The notes beneath the pieces were generated by a model. That model was given only the letters and a program-made list of their open reading frames with translations, had not been told where the DNA came from and ran no database searches. From Aquimarina spinulae (GTDB lineage Bacteria; Bacteroidota; Bacteroidia; Flavobacteriales; Flavobacteriaceae), in contig NZ_CALSBP010000002.1 of NCBI RefSeq assembly GCF_943373825.1, positions 434,001-498,000 on the forward strand: DNA of 64,000 bases, in the 5' to 3' direction. The position numbers and the translations under genes were made by a program. This document shows, piece by piece, positions 56,258-64,000 of this stretch; within the stretch, counting starts at the first letter, position 1; each line of letters starts with the position of its first letter.

Positions 56258-57199
56258 ATGGGCATTACAAAAAACAAAATAACAGTACTACTAATACTTT
56301 ACATTAACATTATTGGATATGCGCAACAATTGCCGCAGTTCACGCAATATATGTTTAATACCATATCTATAAACCCAGCCTATGCAGGTAGCAGAGAAGC
56401 ATTAAGTATTGTAGGCTTACACAGAAGTCAATGGACAGGAATACAAGGCGGTCCTCAAACTCAGACATTATCTGCTCATTCTCCATTACGAAACGAAAAA
56501 GTAGGAGTTGGATTATCTGTAATACGAGATACCCCTGGTTTTGAAAACTACTTATATATTTATGGTGATTTCTCGTATTCTATTAATATTACAGATAATT
56601 CGAAATTAGCTTTTGGGTTTAAAGCCGGAGTTAGTAATTACAATCTAGATCGGGATTTTTTAAATGATCCCGAAGTATCGCAAGATCCTTTCTTTGGAAA
56701 TTACGCTAACCGTTGGAATCCCAATATTGGTGCCGGGCTATATCTGCACTCGGACAGATGGTATCTTGGGTTATCATCACCAAGAATATTAAATACCGAT
56801 AATAATAGTACCGCTGAAACATCCACGGTAGAATATGTAGCCCTAGAACGCGTTAGTTATTATCTTACAGGAGGATATGTGTTTGACATAGGTACAAACA
56901 CAAAATTAAAACCATCAGCTCTTCTTAAAGCAACTAATGGCGCGCCAATTTCTGTTGATCTAAATGCCAATTTTCTATTCTATGAAAAATTTTGGCTCGG
57001 AGGCTCGTATAGGTATAATGAGCATACTGCTTCAATAGGAGCCTTAGCAGATTTTCAAGTAACAAAACAAATTAGAGTTGGCTATGCCTATGAACATTTT
57101 ATTTCAGACATACGCCCTTATATTGGTGGCACTCATGAAATTTTACTGATGTACGAATTATTTAATGAAAAGCGTGTCAGGTCTCCCAGGTACTTTTAA
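56258..57199 (+). CDS. PorP/SprF-family outer-membrane protein
   Basis: The 313-residue protein has a signal peptide (ends GYAQQL) and the family start LPQFTQYMFNTISINPAYAGS, followed by a beta-barrel. SprF is needed for surface display of SprB in Flavobacterium, and each type B adhesin tends to have its own SprF-like partner encoded next to it. This gene lies 11 bp after the adhesin gene, which fits that role. Confidence 0.93.
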   Translation: MGITKNKITVLLILYINIIGYAQQLPQFTQYMFNTISINPAYAGSREALSIVGLHRSQWTGIQGGPQTQTLSAHSPLRNEKVGVGLSVIRDTPGFENYLYIYGDFSYSINITDNSKLAFGFKAGVSNYNLDRDFLNDPEVSQDPFFGNYANRWNPNIGAGLYLHSDRWYLGLSSPRILNTDNNSTAETSTVEYVALERVSYYLTGGYVFDIGTNTKLKPSALLKATNGAPISVDLNANFLFYEKFWLGGSYRYNEHTASIGALADFQVTKQIRVGYAYEHFISDIRPYIGGTHEILLMYELFNEKRVRSPRYF

Positions 57200-57209
57200 T
57201 AGCATACGT

Positions 57210-59159
57210 ATGAAAAATAGAATATTTCTAATTTTAGCACTCCTGTTTAGCACCTTTATTCATGCGCAAAAAATAAAGGTAGCAGATAAATATTTTAGAG
57301 ATTTCGCATACTTAAAAGCTATTGAATTATACAAAGAAGCATTAAAAAGAGAAGATAGCAGCGAACATGTTCTATCTAGAATAGGAGATTGCTATTATAA
57401 CAATTCTAACTCAGAACAAGCTTATTTTTGGTATAACAAAGCAGTTAACAAATACAAAAAAATACATCCTCAATACATCTATAAATACATACAGACCTTA
57501 CGAAGTTTAGGCAAATATGATGAAGCTAATAAATGGCTTAAAAAATTTAAAGCACTTCAACAAAATGGCAAACACACCAAAGATTTTGAAAGCATAAGTC
57601 TTGAAAAATTTCAAGAATTATCTACTCCAAAAGATATTCATGTTCGCGTAATAAACCTAAACTCTAATAGCAAATACTCTGATTTTGGTGGGTTTGAACA
57701 AAATGGAAATTTATATTTTTCATCCTCTAGAGCAGATAATAATGCCAAAGGCAAAAAGAAAATTTATAAATGGAATGGAGAACCTTATTTAAACATTTAT
57801 CAATCTACAATTGATCGAATTGATTCAACCATTGTAGTAAACAACATTGCTCCTATTTCTTCAGACGCAGTAAATTTAAAGAATGAACACGAAGGCACAT
57901 TAACAATCACTAATGATGGTAAAACACTCTTTTTTACCAGAAACAACATTAATAAAAGAAAAAGAACATCTTATGATAAAGAAGGTAATTCTAATCTAAA
58001 ATTATATAGAGCCAAGCTTAAAGGCAATCAATGGACAGCTATTGAAGAATTACCATTTAATGACAAAACTTTTTCTACAGGACATCCAGCGTTAAGTCCT
58101 GATGAAAAGACCTTGTATTTTGTGTCAGACAGAGAAGGAGGATATGGACAATCAGATATATACAAAGTAGCTATAAACGATGATGGTTCTTTTGGAGCTG
58201 TAAAAAATTTAGGAGATAAAATCAATACCGAAGGCCGGGAAGTTTTTCCTTTTGTAGCAAAAGACTCTACATTATATTTTTCATCAGACAGCCATATAAA
58301 TCTTGGTTTTTTAGACATTTACAAATCTAATATACTTAAAAAAAGAGCCGATGAAGAGGTCGAAATTAAAAACCTGGGAGCCCCATACAATAGTGGTTAT
58401 GATGATTTTGCTTTCTTTTTAAATACAGATAGTGATTCTGGGTATTTTTCTTCTAACAGAATTGGAGGTAAGGGTAGCGATGACATCTATATATTTGACA
58501 AATATGAATGTAAGCAAGTTTTAACCGGGGTAACATACGACAAACTCACCTTAAAACCACTTGCAGAAGTTACCGTTAAAATCATTGATGAAACAGGTAA
58601 AATTATTAACACTACCCTATCTGATAATAACGGCAACTACATTTTTGAAGAGATATCATGCGGAAAAACATATTCTATTCTTGCTACCAAAGCAAATTAC
58701 AGACCAGATTCTAAACAATTTTCTACAACTACAACTAATAGAAGTAAGATCAAATTAGATCTATACCTAACTCCCCTAATCATAAAAAAAGAAATTGTAG
58801 TAAATCCTATTTTCTTTGATTTTGACAAATATGATATTCGTGCAGACGCAGCATATGAATTAGAAAATATTGTTAATGTGATGCGAGAAAACCCAAAAAT
58901 GATTATAAAAATTGAATCTCATACAGATAACCGTGGTAGTGCCAAGTATAATATGAAACTTTCTCACAAACGAGCTAATGCTACTAGAGATTATATTTTA
59001 TCAAGAGGGATTGCCGAAGATAGAATCCTAAGTGCTATAGGCTATGGTGAATCACAATTATTAAACAAGTGTGGTATAGATAACAAACCTCCTTGTACAG
59101 AAAAAGATCATGATGAAAACAGACGTTCTGCTTTTTTGATACTCAATGACTATGAATAA
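57210..59159 (+). CDS. OmpA-family protein with TPR, PD40 and regulatory-like domains
   Basis: The start ATG is at 57210 because it begins a normal signal peptide (FSTFIHAQ). An upstream in-frame ATG at 57165 would overlap the porP-like gene and spoil it. The 649-residue protein has TPR repeats (about 20-115), a WD40/PD40 beta-propeller (about 150-430; ALSPDEKTLYFVSDREGG), a carboxypeptidase-regulatory-like domain (about 440-520) and an OmpA C-terminal domain (about 535-649, SHTDNRGSAKYNMKLSHKRA) that binds peptidoglycan. Such proteins usually follow SprF genes and anchor the complex to the cell wall. Confidence 0.9.
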   Translation: MKNRIFLILALLFSTFIHAQKIKVADKYFRDFAYLKAIELYKEALKREDSSEHVLSRIGDCYYNNSNSEQAYFWYNKAVNKYKKIHPQYIYKYIQTLRSLGKYDEANKWLKKFKALQQNGKHTKDFESISLEKFQELSTPKDIHVRVINLNSNSKYSDFGGFEQNGNLYFSSSRADNNAKGKKKIYKWNGEPYLNIYQSTIDRIDSTIVVNNIAPISSDAVNLKNEHEGTLTITNDGKTLFFTRNNINKRKRTSYDKEGNSNLKLYRAKLKGNQWTAIEELPFNDKTFSTGHPALSPDEKTLYFVSDREGGYGQSDIYKVAINDDGSFGAVKNLGDKINTEGREVFPFVAKDSTLYFSSDSHINLGFLDIYKSNILKKRADEEVEIKNLGAPYNSGYDDFAFFLNTDSDSGYFSSNRIGGKGSDDIYIFDKYECKQVLTGVTYDKLTLKPLAEVTVKIIDETGKIINTTLSDNNGNYIFEEISCGKTYSILATKANYRPDSKQFSTTTTNRSKIKLDLYLTPLIIKKEIVVNPIFFDFDKYDIRADAAYELENIVNVMRENPKMIIKIESHTDNRGSAKYNMKLSHKRANATRDYILSRGIAEDRILSAIGYGESQLLNKCGIDNKPPCTEKDHDENRRSAFLILNDYE

Positions 59160-59177
59160 TTGAAGTCATTAAGAAGG

Positions 59178-59672
59178 TTATCTTTTAATAAAAATATTAG
59201 TACAGTACATCACACCATCTTCATTTTGTTCTATAGAAATATCAAAATCCGTAAAATCACCTTCTATAGTAGTTCTATGACTATCACTTTTTATCCATGC
59301 ATTAACAATAGATTCTGCCGAAGAATAGCCGTATCCAACGTTTTCGGCTACTTTACTTGCTCCTGCATTCGCAACAAGATATGATTTACGCTCATAAAAA
59401 TAATCGTGAGATATATTATTTTGCTTAATCATGTAATCGGTATGACTATAGGCTTGTGATTTTATAATATCTAGAGATTTAAGAGTATTTAAATTCTTAG
59501 AAACCCTATAGCTATTTATAAGATCTAAAATTTCAATTTCTATTGATTTTACTTCAGGAACAGTAAATTCCTTGTTAGAAGAGTCTAAATTATCTTCAAC
59601 ATTTTCTGCAGAACAGGAATATAACAACATTGCCATACAAGCAATATAGATTACTTTAATAGGTGATTTCAT
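59178..59672 (-). CDS. CAP-domain (SCP/PR1) lipoprotein
   Basis: The start at 59672 (ATG) is preferred because it places a lipobox (LLYSC, Cys20) directly behind the membrane segment; a GTG at 59705 would add 11 residues before it. The 164-residue lipoprotein has the CAP fold signatures NSYRVSKNLNTL, SHTDYM, AENVGYG and AWIKSDSH. The zinc-type histidines are kept and the Glu in the AENVGY motif is present. Bacterial CAP proteins have no settled reaction. It is convergent with the OmpA gene. Confidence 0.85.
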   Translation of the reverse strand: MKSPIKVIYIACMAMLLYSCSAENVEDNLDSSNKEFTVPEVKSIEIEILDLINSYRVSKNLNTLKSLDIIKSQAYSHTDYMIKQNNISHDYFYERKSYLVANAGASKVAENVGYGYSSAESIVNAWIKSDSHRTTIEGDFTDFDISIEQNEDGVMYCTNIFIKR

Positions 59673-59895
59673 AATTTGGGGGCGTAGGTTTGGGGCTACT
59701 TGCACAAACTACAAAATAAAAGAAAACAAACTAGGTCAAAAATGTTAAAATCGACGAAAAACACCCTTTAAACGAGTTATATTGCAAATAATCGATAAAA
59801 TACACATTTTTAGTACTTTAACACTTGTTTTCAATCATTAAATCAAAGAAAGCAAAAATCTACTTATTTATGATAGACTTACAACTTTGCTCTAC

Positions 59896-61560
59896 TTAAT
59901 TTGAGGCTGAATTTAATAATGATTTTGCATGGGTTAATGCCGAATCAGAAATGTTTTTGCCACCAATCATTTCGGCAATTTCTTTAATTCGTTCTTCCTC
60001 GCTTAGCAATTTAAGCTGAGTAATAGTAGTATTTTGTATATCTTCTTTATATACTTTATAATGGTTTTGACCATTAGCAGCGATCTGTGGCAAGTGTGTA
60101 ATACTAAAAACTTGTAGGTTCTTACTCATATTCATCATTAAATCTGCCATTTTATGAGCAACTTCACCCGATACACCTGTATCTATTTCATCAAAAATAA
60201 TTGTAGGTAGCTGTGTGTATCTAGACAAAATAGATTTAATCGCAATCATAATTCTTGATAACTCTCCTCCTGAAGCCACTTTTTTAAGTTGCCCAAAAGC
60301 TCCTCCTTTATTGGCAGAGAACAGAAATGTTAGCACTTCTTTTCCGTTAGACAAATACTTTTCCTGTAGTTCTAAAGAGGCTTGAAATGCTGCATTTGGC
60401 ATTCCCAGTGCTTTAAGAATATCTTCTAACTCCTTTATAAGTAAAGGAAGTGCCTTATTTCGTTTCTTATGAATCTTTTCTGCAACTTTATCTAATTGAG
60501 ACTGAATAGTAACTATTTCTTTTTTAAGTCTCTCTATATCTTCTGACAGCGATTCTGTTTTAGAAACTTTTTCTCGTAATGTATCCGTTATTACGATCAA
60601 TTCTTTTATATCTGATACCGCATGTTTTACTTGTAGATTGTGTAATAATTGCAAACGCTGGCTAACTTGCTCTAATCGCTCAGGGTCTGCTTCCAGTTTT
60701 TCTAATTCATCAAGTAAAGAGCTACTTATATCATCTAACTCTATATATACACTCTGAATTCTTTGAGAAAGTTCTTGCAAAGGTCCAGAATACGATTCTA
60801 TTTTAGAGATATTATTTTTGATTGTATTTAATTGATCAGATACCCCAACTTCTTCTGAAGACATTACAGCAACAGATCCTGATAATCGTTCCTGAATTTC
60901 TTCTATATTATTAAGTTGATCGTATTGTTCTTCTAATTCTTGTAGTTCACCTGGCTTAAGCTTTGCTTCTTCTAATTCATTTAAAAGAAAAGCATTGTAA
61001 TCATATTCTTTTGTAAAATTTTCTTGATCAGCTATAAGAGCACCTACTTCTTTTTCTTTTTGTTTTAAAAGCTCTAAACCTCTTTTGTAAGATTTTATTT
61101 CACGATCTGCATCAGCCAATGCATCTAATACCTCAAACTGAAAATCATTTGTAGTTACCTCTAATGTTTGATGTTGACTATGGATATCTATTAATCTACT
61201 TCCTAGAGACACCAATGATTGTAAAGTGACAGGCGTATCATTTATAAAAGCTCTGGATTTTCCCGATGGCAAAATCTCTCGTCTAATTATAGTTTGATCT
61301 TCATAATCAAGCGCTTCTTCTTCAAAAAAAGAAGTAAGCCCATATTTTTTCACATCAAAAACTCCCTCTATTACACATTTTTGAGTATTATCTTTAACAC
61401 TACTTAGATCTGCTCTTTTTCCTAATAACAATCCCAAAGCACCAAGCAATAAAGATTTACCCGCTCCAGTTTCTCCTGTAATCGTTATTAAACCAGAATC
61501 AAAAGCTACTTGTAGCTCTTCTATTAAGGCGAAGTTTTTTATAGAAAGACCTCTTAGCAA
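59896..61560 (-). CDS. recN: DNA repair ATPase RecN
   Basis: The protein is SMC-like and acts early in double-strand break repair. The 554 residues contain the Walker A GETGAGKSLLLGAL at about 29-42, a long coiled coil (about 160-350, E/Q/L rich), the ABC signature region KVASGGELSRIMIAIKS and the Walker B FDEIDTGVSGEVAHK near residue 460. It is in the rpoZ-coaBC-DUF4835-recN run and is probably the last gene of that transcript. Confidence 0.97.
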   Translation of the reverse strand: MLRGLSIKNFALIEELQVAFDSGLITITGETGAGKSLLLGALGLLLGKRADLSSVKDNTQKCVIEGVFDVKKYGLTSFFEEEALDYEDQTIIRREILPSGKSRAFINDTPVTLQSLVSLGSRLIDIHSQHQTLEVTTNDFQFEVLDALADADREIKSYKRGLELLKQKEKEVGALIADQENFTKEYDYNAFLLNELEEAKLKPGELQELEEQYDQLNNIEEIQERLSGSVAVMSSEEVGVSDQLNTIKNNISKIESYSGPLQELSQRIQSVYIELDDISSSLLDELEKLEADPERLEQVSQRLQLLHNLQVKHAVSDIKELIVITDTLREKVSKTESLSEDIERLKKEIVTIQSQLDKVAEKIHKKRNKALPLLIKELEDILKALGMPNAAFQASLELQEKYLSNGKEVLTFLFSANKGGAFGQLKKVASGGELSRIMIAIKSILSRYTQLPTIIFDEIDTGVSGEVAHKMADLMMNMSKNLQVFSITHLPQIAANGQNHYKVYKEDIQNTTITQLKLLSEEERIKEIAEMIGGKNISDSALTHAKSLLNSASN

Positions 61561-61632
61561 AGGATAGAAAAATTTTTGTTGTTTTTAAAAAAGTAAAGAT
61601 ACCATTTACAATAATTAAAAATAAAGCATTTT

Positions 61633-62517
61633 TTAAAACTTTATAGTTTTCCAGTTTTCTGAATATGTAGGTCCTACTTTATTAAGTATTTCAACGGTTT
61701 CTGCAATATTAACTGAAGGTCCTCCAGAAAGAACACTTGAAATCTCATCTGCTTTGGCATCAAAAAACACTCTCATTATATAAGAATTAGGTCTGGTATT
61801 ATGCATTTCCTCAAGCGACTTCATAGATTCAGTAATTGTTTCTTTCCCTTGTTTCACATTATTATACATAACATCTAACCCCTCTCTATGATAGGCATAC
61901 ATCGTTTTTCTATACCCTTCATATGTTCCCGAAAGAAGATCATCATTAAGTCTAAATCTATTAGGGTTTTGTTCTCTGGCCCAACCAAGTGTATTACTCC
62001 CTTGAGCATTACTAACAATATTTTTAGCTTCCTGATAATAGCTGGTTCCACTATTTAGCTCAAAAGTATCTGCATCTATACCTAAAATGGTATACAAATA
62101 AAATGCAACTACAGAGATTAAATTTGACTCAAAGCTATTTGGATTATAATTTAAAGGTTGAAATTCTAAGTAGTTAAAATTAAACTGCTTATCATTTATA
62201 TTAAAGATTGTAGTATTATAACTAGATCCGTATACCGGACGGGATGCCTGCACTTGTACAGTAGCCGAAAAAAAGTCATTATCGTAACTGCTTATAGTAA
62301 TAAAAAAACTACAATTGATTCTTTCTTCTGTTCGATAATCTATAGAAGTCCACTTCGAATTATTAATAAATTCGGTTAATGCACGCTCTAAGGTTTTAAA
62401 GACTTGTAAATTAGGATTACCCGTTTGCTCTGCATTAACAACCACAGTAGCATTAAACTCCTGAGCATTAACCCCTAAGCTAACTACAAATACGATAACA
62501 AGTAACAACCTATTCAT
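61633..62517 (-). CDS. DUF4835-family exported protein
   Basis: The 294-residue protein has a signal peptide (ends GVNAQEF) and an N-terminal beta-rich part typical of DUF4835 (FNATVVVNAEQTGNPNLQVFKTLERALTEFINNSKW). It is conserved beside coaBC and recN in Bacteroidota and probably periplasmic. No enzymatic motif is visible and its function is unknown. It overlaps coaBC by 8 bp, so translation is coupled. Confidence 0.9.
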   Translation of the reverse strand: MNRLLLVIVFVVSLGVNAQEFNATVVVNAEQTGNPNLQVFKTLERALTEFINNSKWTSIDYRTEERINCSFFITISSYDNDFFSATVQVQASRPVYGSSYNTTIFNINDKQFNFNYLEFQPLNYNPNSFESNLISVVAFYLYTILGIDADTFELNSGTSYYQEAKNIVSNAQGSNTLGWAREQNPNRFRLNDDLLSGTYEGYRKTMYAYHREGLDVMYNNVKQGKETITESMKSLEEMHNTRPNSYIMRVFFDAKADEISSVLSGGPSVNIAETVEILNKVGPTYSENWKTIKF

Positions 62518-63721
62518 TGTTCAATGTATTAATTTCATTAAATATATCTTGTGCAACTTCTGACTTTGTCTTTAAGTCAAACGCTTTAATCTCCAATTTA
62601 TGATTAATCAATGTTACTTTATTCGTTTGCCCTTTAAAACCAGCTCCTTTATCATTAAGAGAGTTAAGAACAATTAAATCTAAGTTCTTATTCTTTAATT
62701 TATTCTTCGCATTCTCCTCTTCATTTTCTGTTTCTAAAGCGAACCCAACGAGAAATTGGCTTTTCTTCTCTGCTCCCATCCATTTAAGGATATCGGTTGT
62801 TCGCTCTAATTTAATAGAAAATTCTGTATCTGCCTTTTTTATTTTTTGATCTGATATTGCCTTTGGTCTATAATCTGCAACTGCTGCAGATGCAATTGCA
62901 ATATCACAATCATTATACACAGAAACTACAGCTTCATACATATCTTTGGCACTAACTACATTAATCACACGAATAAGACCATGGTTAATTTTAAGAGCAG
63001 AAGGTCCTAAAACAAGAGTTACTTGTGCTCCTAAATTAGCAGCGGTTTTAGCAAGTTCAATCCCCATTCTGCCACTAGAGTGATTACCTATAAATCTTAC
63101 CGGATCAATTGCTTCATATGTAGGGCCTGCCGTGATCAGAACCTGCTTATCTTTTAAAGGAAGTTTATCTAAAATATCTTTTTCTACAAATTCAATAATA
63201 GTAGAAGGTTCTGCCATACGTCCCTGACCGATCAAACCACTTGCCAATTCTCCTGATTCTGCAGGGATCATGGTATTACCAAACTCTTGTAATTTTTTAA
63301 ATGTTTGATGCGTAGAAGGATGATTATACATATCCAAATCCATCGCTGGAGCAAAATAAACAGGGCATTTTGCAGATAGATAGGTTGCCAACAGCAAGTT
63401 ATCACTATTACCTGTTGCCATTTTGGATAATGTATTAGCAGTAGCTGGTGCTATGATCATAAAATCTGCCCATAATCCCAAATCTACATGATTATTCCAA
63501 ATTGCATTTTCATCTTCATCATCGAAAAAAGAGAAATGAACTGGATTTTTTGATAGTGTAGACAATGTAAGCGGGGTTACAAAATCCTTAGCAGCAGGGG
63601 TCATTATTACTTTTACCTCTGCTCCTGATTTAATAAATAAGCGCACTAAGCTTGCTGTCTTATAAGCAGCAATACCAGCGGTGACACCAATTAAAATCTT
63701 TTTACCGCTTATTATAGACAT
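62510..63721 (-). CDS. coaBC: Bifunctional phosphopantothenoylcysteine decarboxylase/synthetase
   Basis: The enzyme joins phosphopantothenate to cysteine and decarboxylates the product, two steps of CoA synthesis. The 403 residues have the flavin-binding CoaC half (GVTAGIAAYK at 12-21, catalytic-type H78, APAMDLDMYNHP at 125-136) and the CoaB half (ITAGPTYEAIDPVRFIGNHSSGRMG from about 196). The substrate flap reads LASGLIGQGRM (159-169), where Escherichia coli has ACGDIGPGRM with the essential Cys158, so a serine (S161) replaces that cysteine. It overlaps the DUF4835 gene by 8 bp. Confidence 0.95.
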   Translation of the reverse strand: MSIISGKKILIGVTAGIAAYKTASLVRLFIKSGAEVKVIMTPAAKDFVTPLTLSTLSKNPVHFSFFDDEDENAIWNNHVDLGLWADFMIIAPATANTLSKMATGNSDNLLLATYLSAKCPVYFAPAMDLDMYNHPSTHQTFKKLQEFGNTMIPAESGELASGLIGQGRMAEPSTIIEFVEKDILDKLPLKDKQVLITAGPTYEAIDPVRFIGNHSSGRMGIELAKTAANLGAQVTLVLGPSALKINHGLIRVINVVSAKDMYEAVVSVYNDCDIAIASAAVADYRPKAISDQKIKKADTEFSIKLERTTDILKWMGAEKKSQFLVGFALETENEEENAKNKLKNKNLDLIVLNSLNDKGAGFKGQTNKVTLINHKLEIKAFDLKTKSEVAQDIFNEINTLNNE

Positions 63722-63725
63722 AAAT

Positions 63726-64000
63726 TTATAGAGACCCTGAGTCTACTTTTGTATTTCTGTGATAAATCTTACCTTCTAACCATTCTTGTACTGCCAAAGC
63801 ATGTGGTTTTGGTAATCTTTCATAGAATTTAGAAACTTCTATTTGTTCTTTATTTTCAAAAATCTCTTCTAAACTATCATTATAAGTAGCAAACTCATCT
63901 AATTTTTCAAGAAGCTCTTTCTTGATATCGGTATTGATTTGAGTTGCTCTTTTTGATATTATCGAAATTGCCTCATAGATATTATCTGTTGGCTGATCGA
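63726..64000 (-). CDS. rpoZ: RNA polymerase omega-type subunit (partial)
   Basis: The reading frame runs off the right edge, so only the last 91 or so residues are present. They include YHRNTKVDSGSL at the very end and a helical stretch before it with NIYEAISIISKRATQINTD-like pattern, which fits the Bacteroidota omega/Rpb6-like subunit. Position directly before coaBC (4 bp apart) supports this, since rpoZ-coaBC-DUF4835-recN is a common flavobacterial order. The 5' end and full identity lie outside the window. Confidence 0.85.
   Translation of the reverse strand, partial: DQPTDNIYEAISIISKRATQINTDIKKELLEKLDEFATYNDSLEEIFENKEQIEVSKFYERLPKPHALAVQEWLEGKIYHRNTKVDSGSL

Noticed and set aside
57165..57209. 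An upstream start for the OmpA-family gene
   Set aside because: It overlaps the 3' end of the PorP-like gene and would place 15 unrelated residues before a normal signal peptide.
1..64000. Search by eye for tRNA, rRNA, CRISPR arrays, insertion sequences, integrases, toxin-antitoxin or phage defence genes
   Set aside because: None was found. Each long intergenic region was checked for clover-leaf or repeat patterns without result. Short RNAs could still be missed.

Overview
The window reads as chromosome of a marine-type Flavobacteriaceae bacterium (Bacteroidota). Supporting signs are: low G+C (about one third by eye); Bacteroidota -7 promoter elements (TAnnTTTG) with almost no Shine-Dalgarno sites; a type IX secretion (T9SS) adhesin with a PorP/SprF partner; a FecR/ECF-sigma/TonB-receptor surface signalling set; RprX/RprY-like regulators; and the gene order rpoZ-coaBC-DUF4835-recN. 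An Aquimarina-like genus would fit, but this is inference. I see no tRNA, rRNA, CRISPR array, insertion sequence, phage or plasmid gene.

Layout. 1-1 kb: tail of a LytS-type kinase overlapping its LytTR regulator. 1-9 kb: lpd, two unusual lipoproteins (beta-helix-like; one with a CxxCH haem motif), GNAT, SnoaL-like, LspA, AhpD-like and a lipoprotein. 9-14 kb: glyA, fumarylacetoacetase, a TPR-like lipoprotein and a Crp/Fnr regulator. 14-20.4 kb: ECF sigma factor, FecR anti-sigma factor, TonB receptor with an STN signalling domain, then an Nramp-like transporter lacking the normal metal ligands. 20.5-24.5 kb: small membrane protein, group III truncated haemoglobin, YtxJ, ClpB. 24.7-27.5 kb: a TetR regulator and an acyl-CoA thioesterase that share one palindromic operator, a 41-residue membrane peptide, and a histidine phosphatase. 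27.8-31.5 kb: a 566-residue curlin-repeat protein without csg partners, two small exported proteins and smpB. 31.6-36 kb: MBOAT acyltransferase with an AlgJ-like partner, ankyrin protein, Pcm. 36-46.7 kb: oxidoreductase, hydroxyacyl-CoA dehydrogenase, M23 peptidase, DUF1015, jacalin-like lipoprotein, YggS, exonuclease/GIY-YIG fusion, DUF3857 protein, a potassium channel with a zinc-ribbon tail, miaA. 46.7-52.6 kb (minus strand): fabI, glycosyltransferase, YbbR protein, coaE, rprX, rprY. 53.3-59.2 kb: SprB-repeat adhesin, PorP/SprF protein and OmpA protein in one operon behind a 747-bp leader region. 59.2-64 kb (minus strand): CAP lipoprotein, recN, DUF4835, coaBC and partial rpoZ.

Genes that work together. 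The sigma/anti-sigma/receptor set should sense an external ligand, perhaps a metal chelate, and switch on its own uptake. The TetR/thioesterase pair is a self-contained fatty-acyl regulon with two identical operators. The adhesin/SprF/OmpA operon is a dedicated surface-display unit for a T9SS type B cargo. MBOAT/AlgJ-like is an acyl-transfer pair for an unknown envelope glycan. I found no system that is clearly without precedent. The strongest leads are the C-tract leader before the adhesin operon, the paired TetR operators, the Nramp variant, the orphan curlin protein and the channel with a zinc-ribbon tail.
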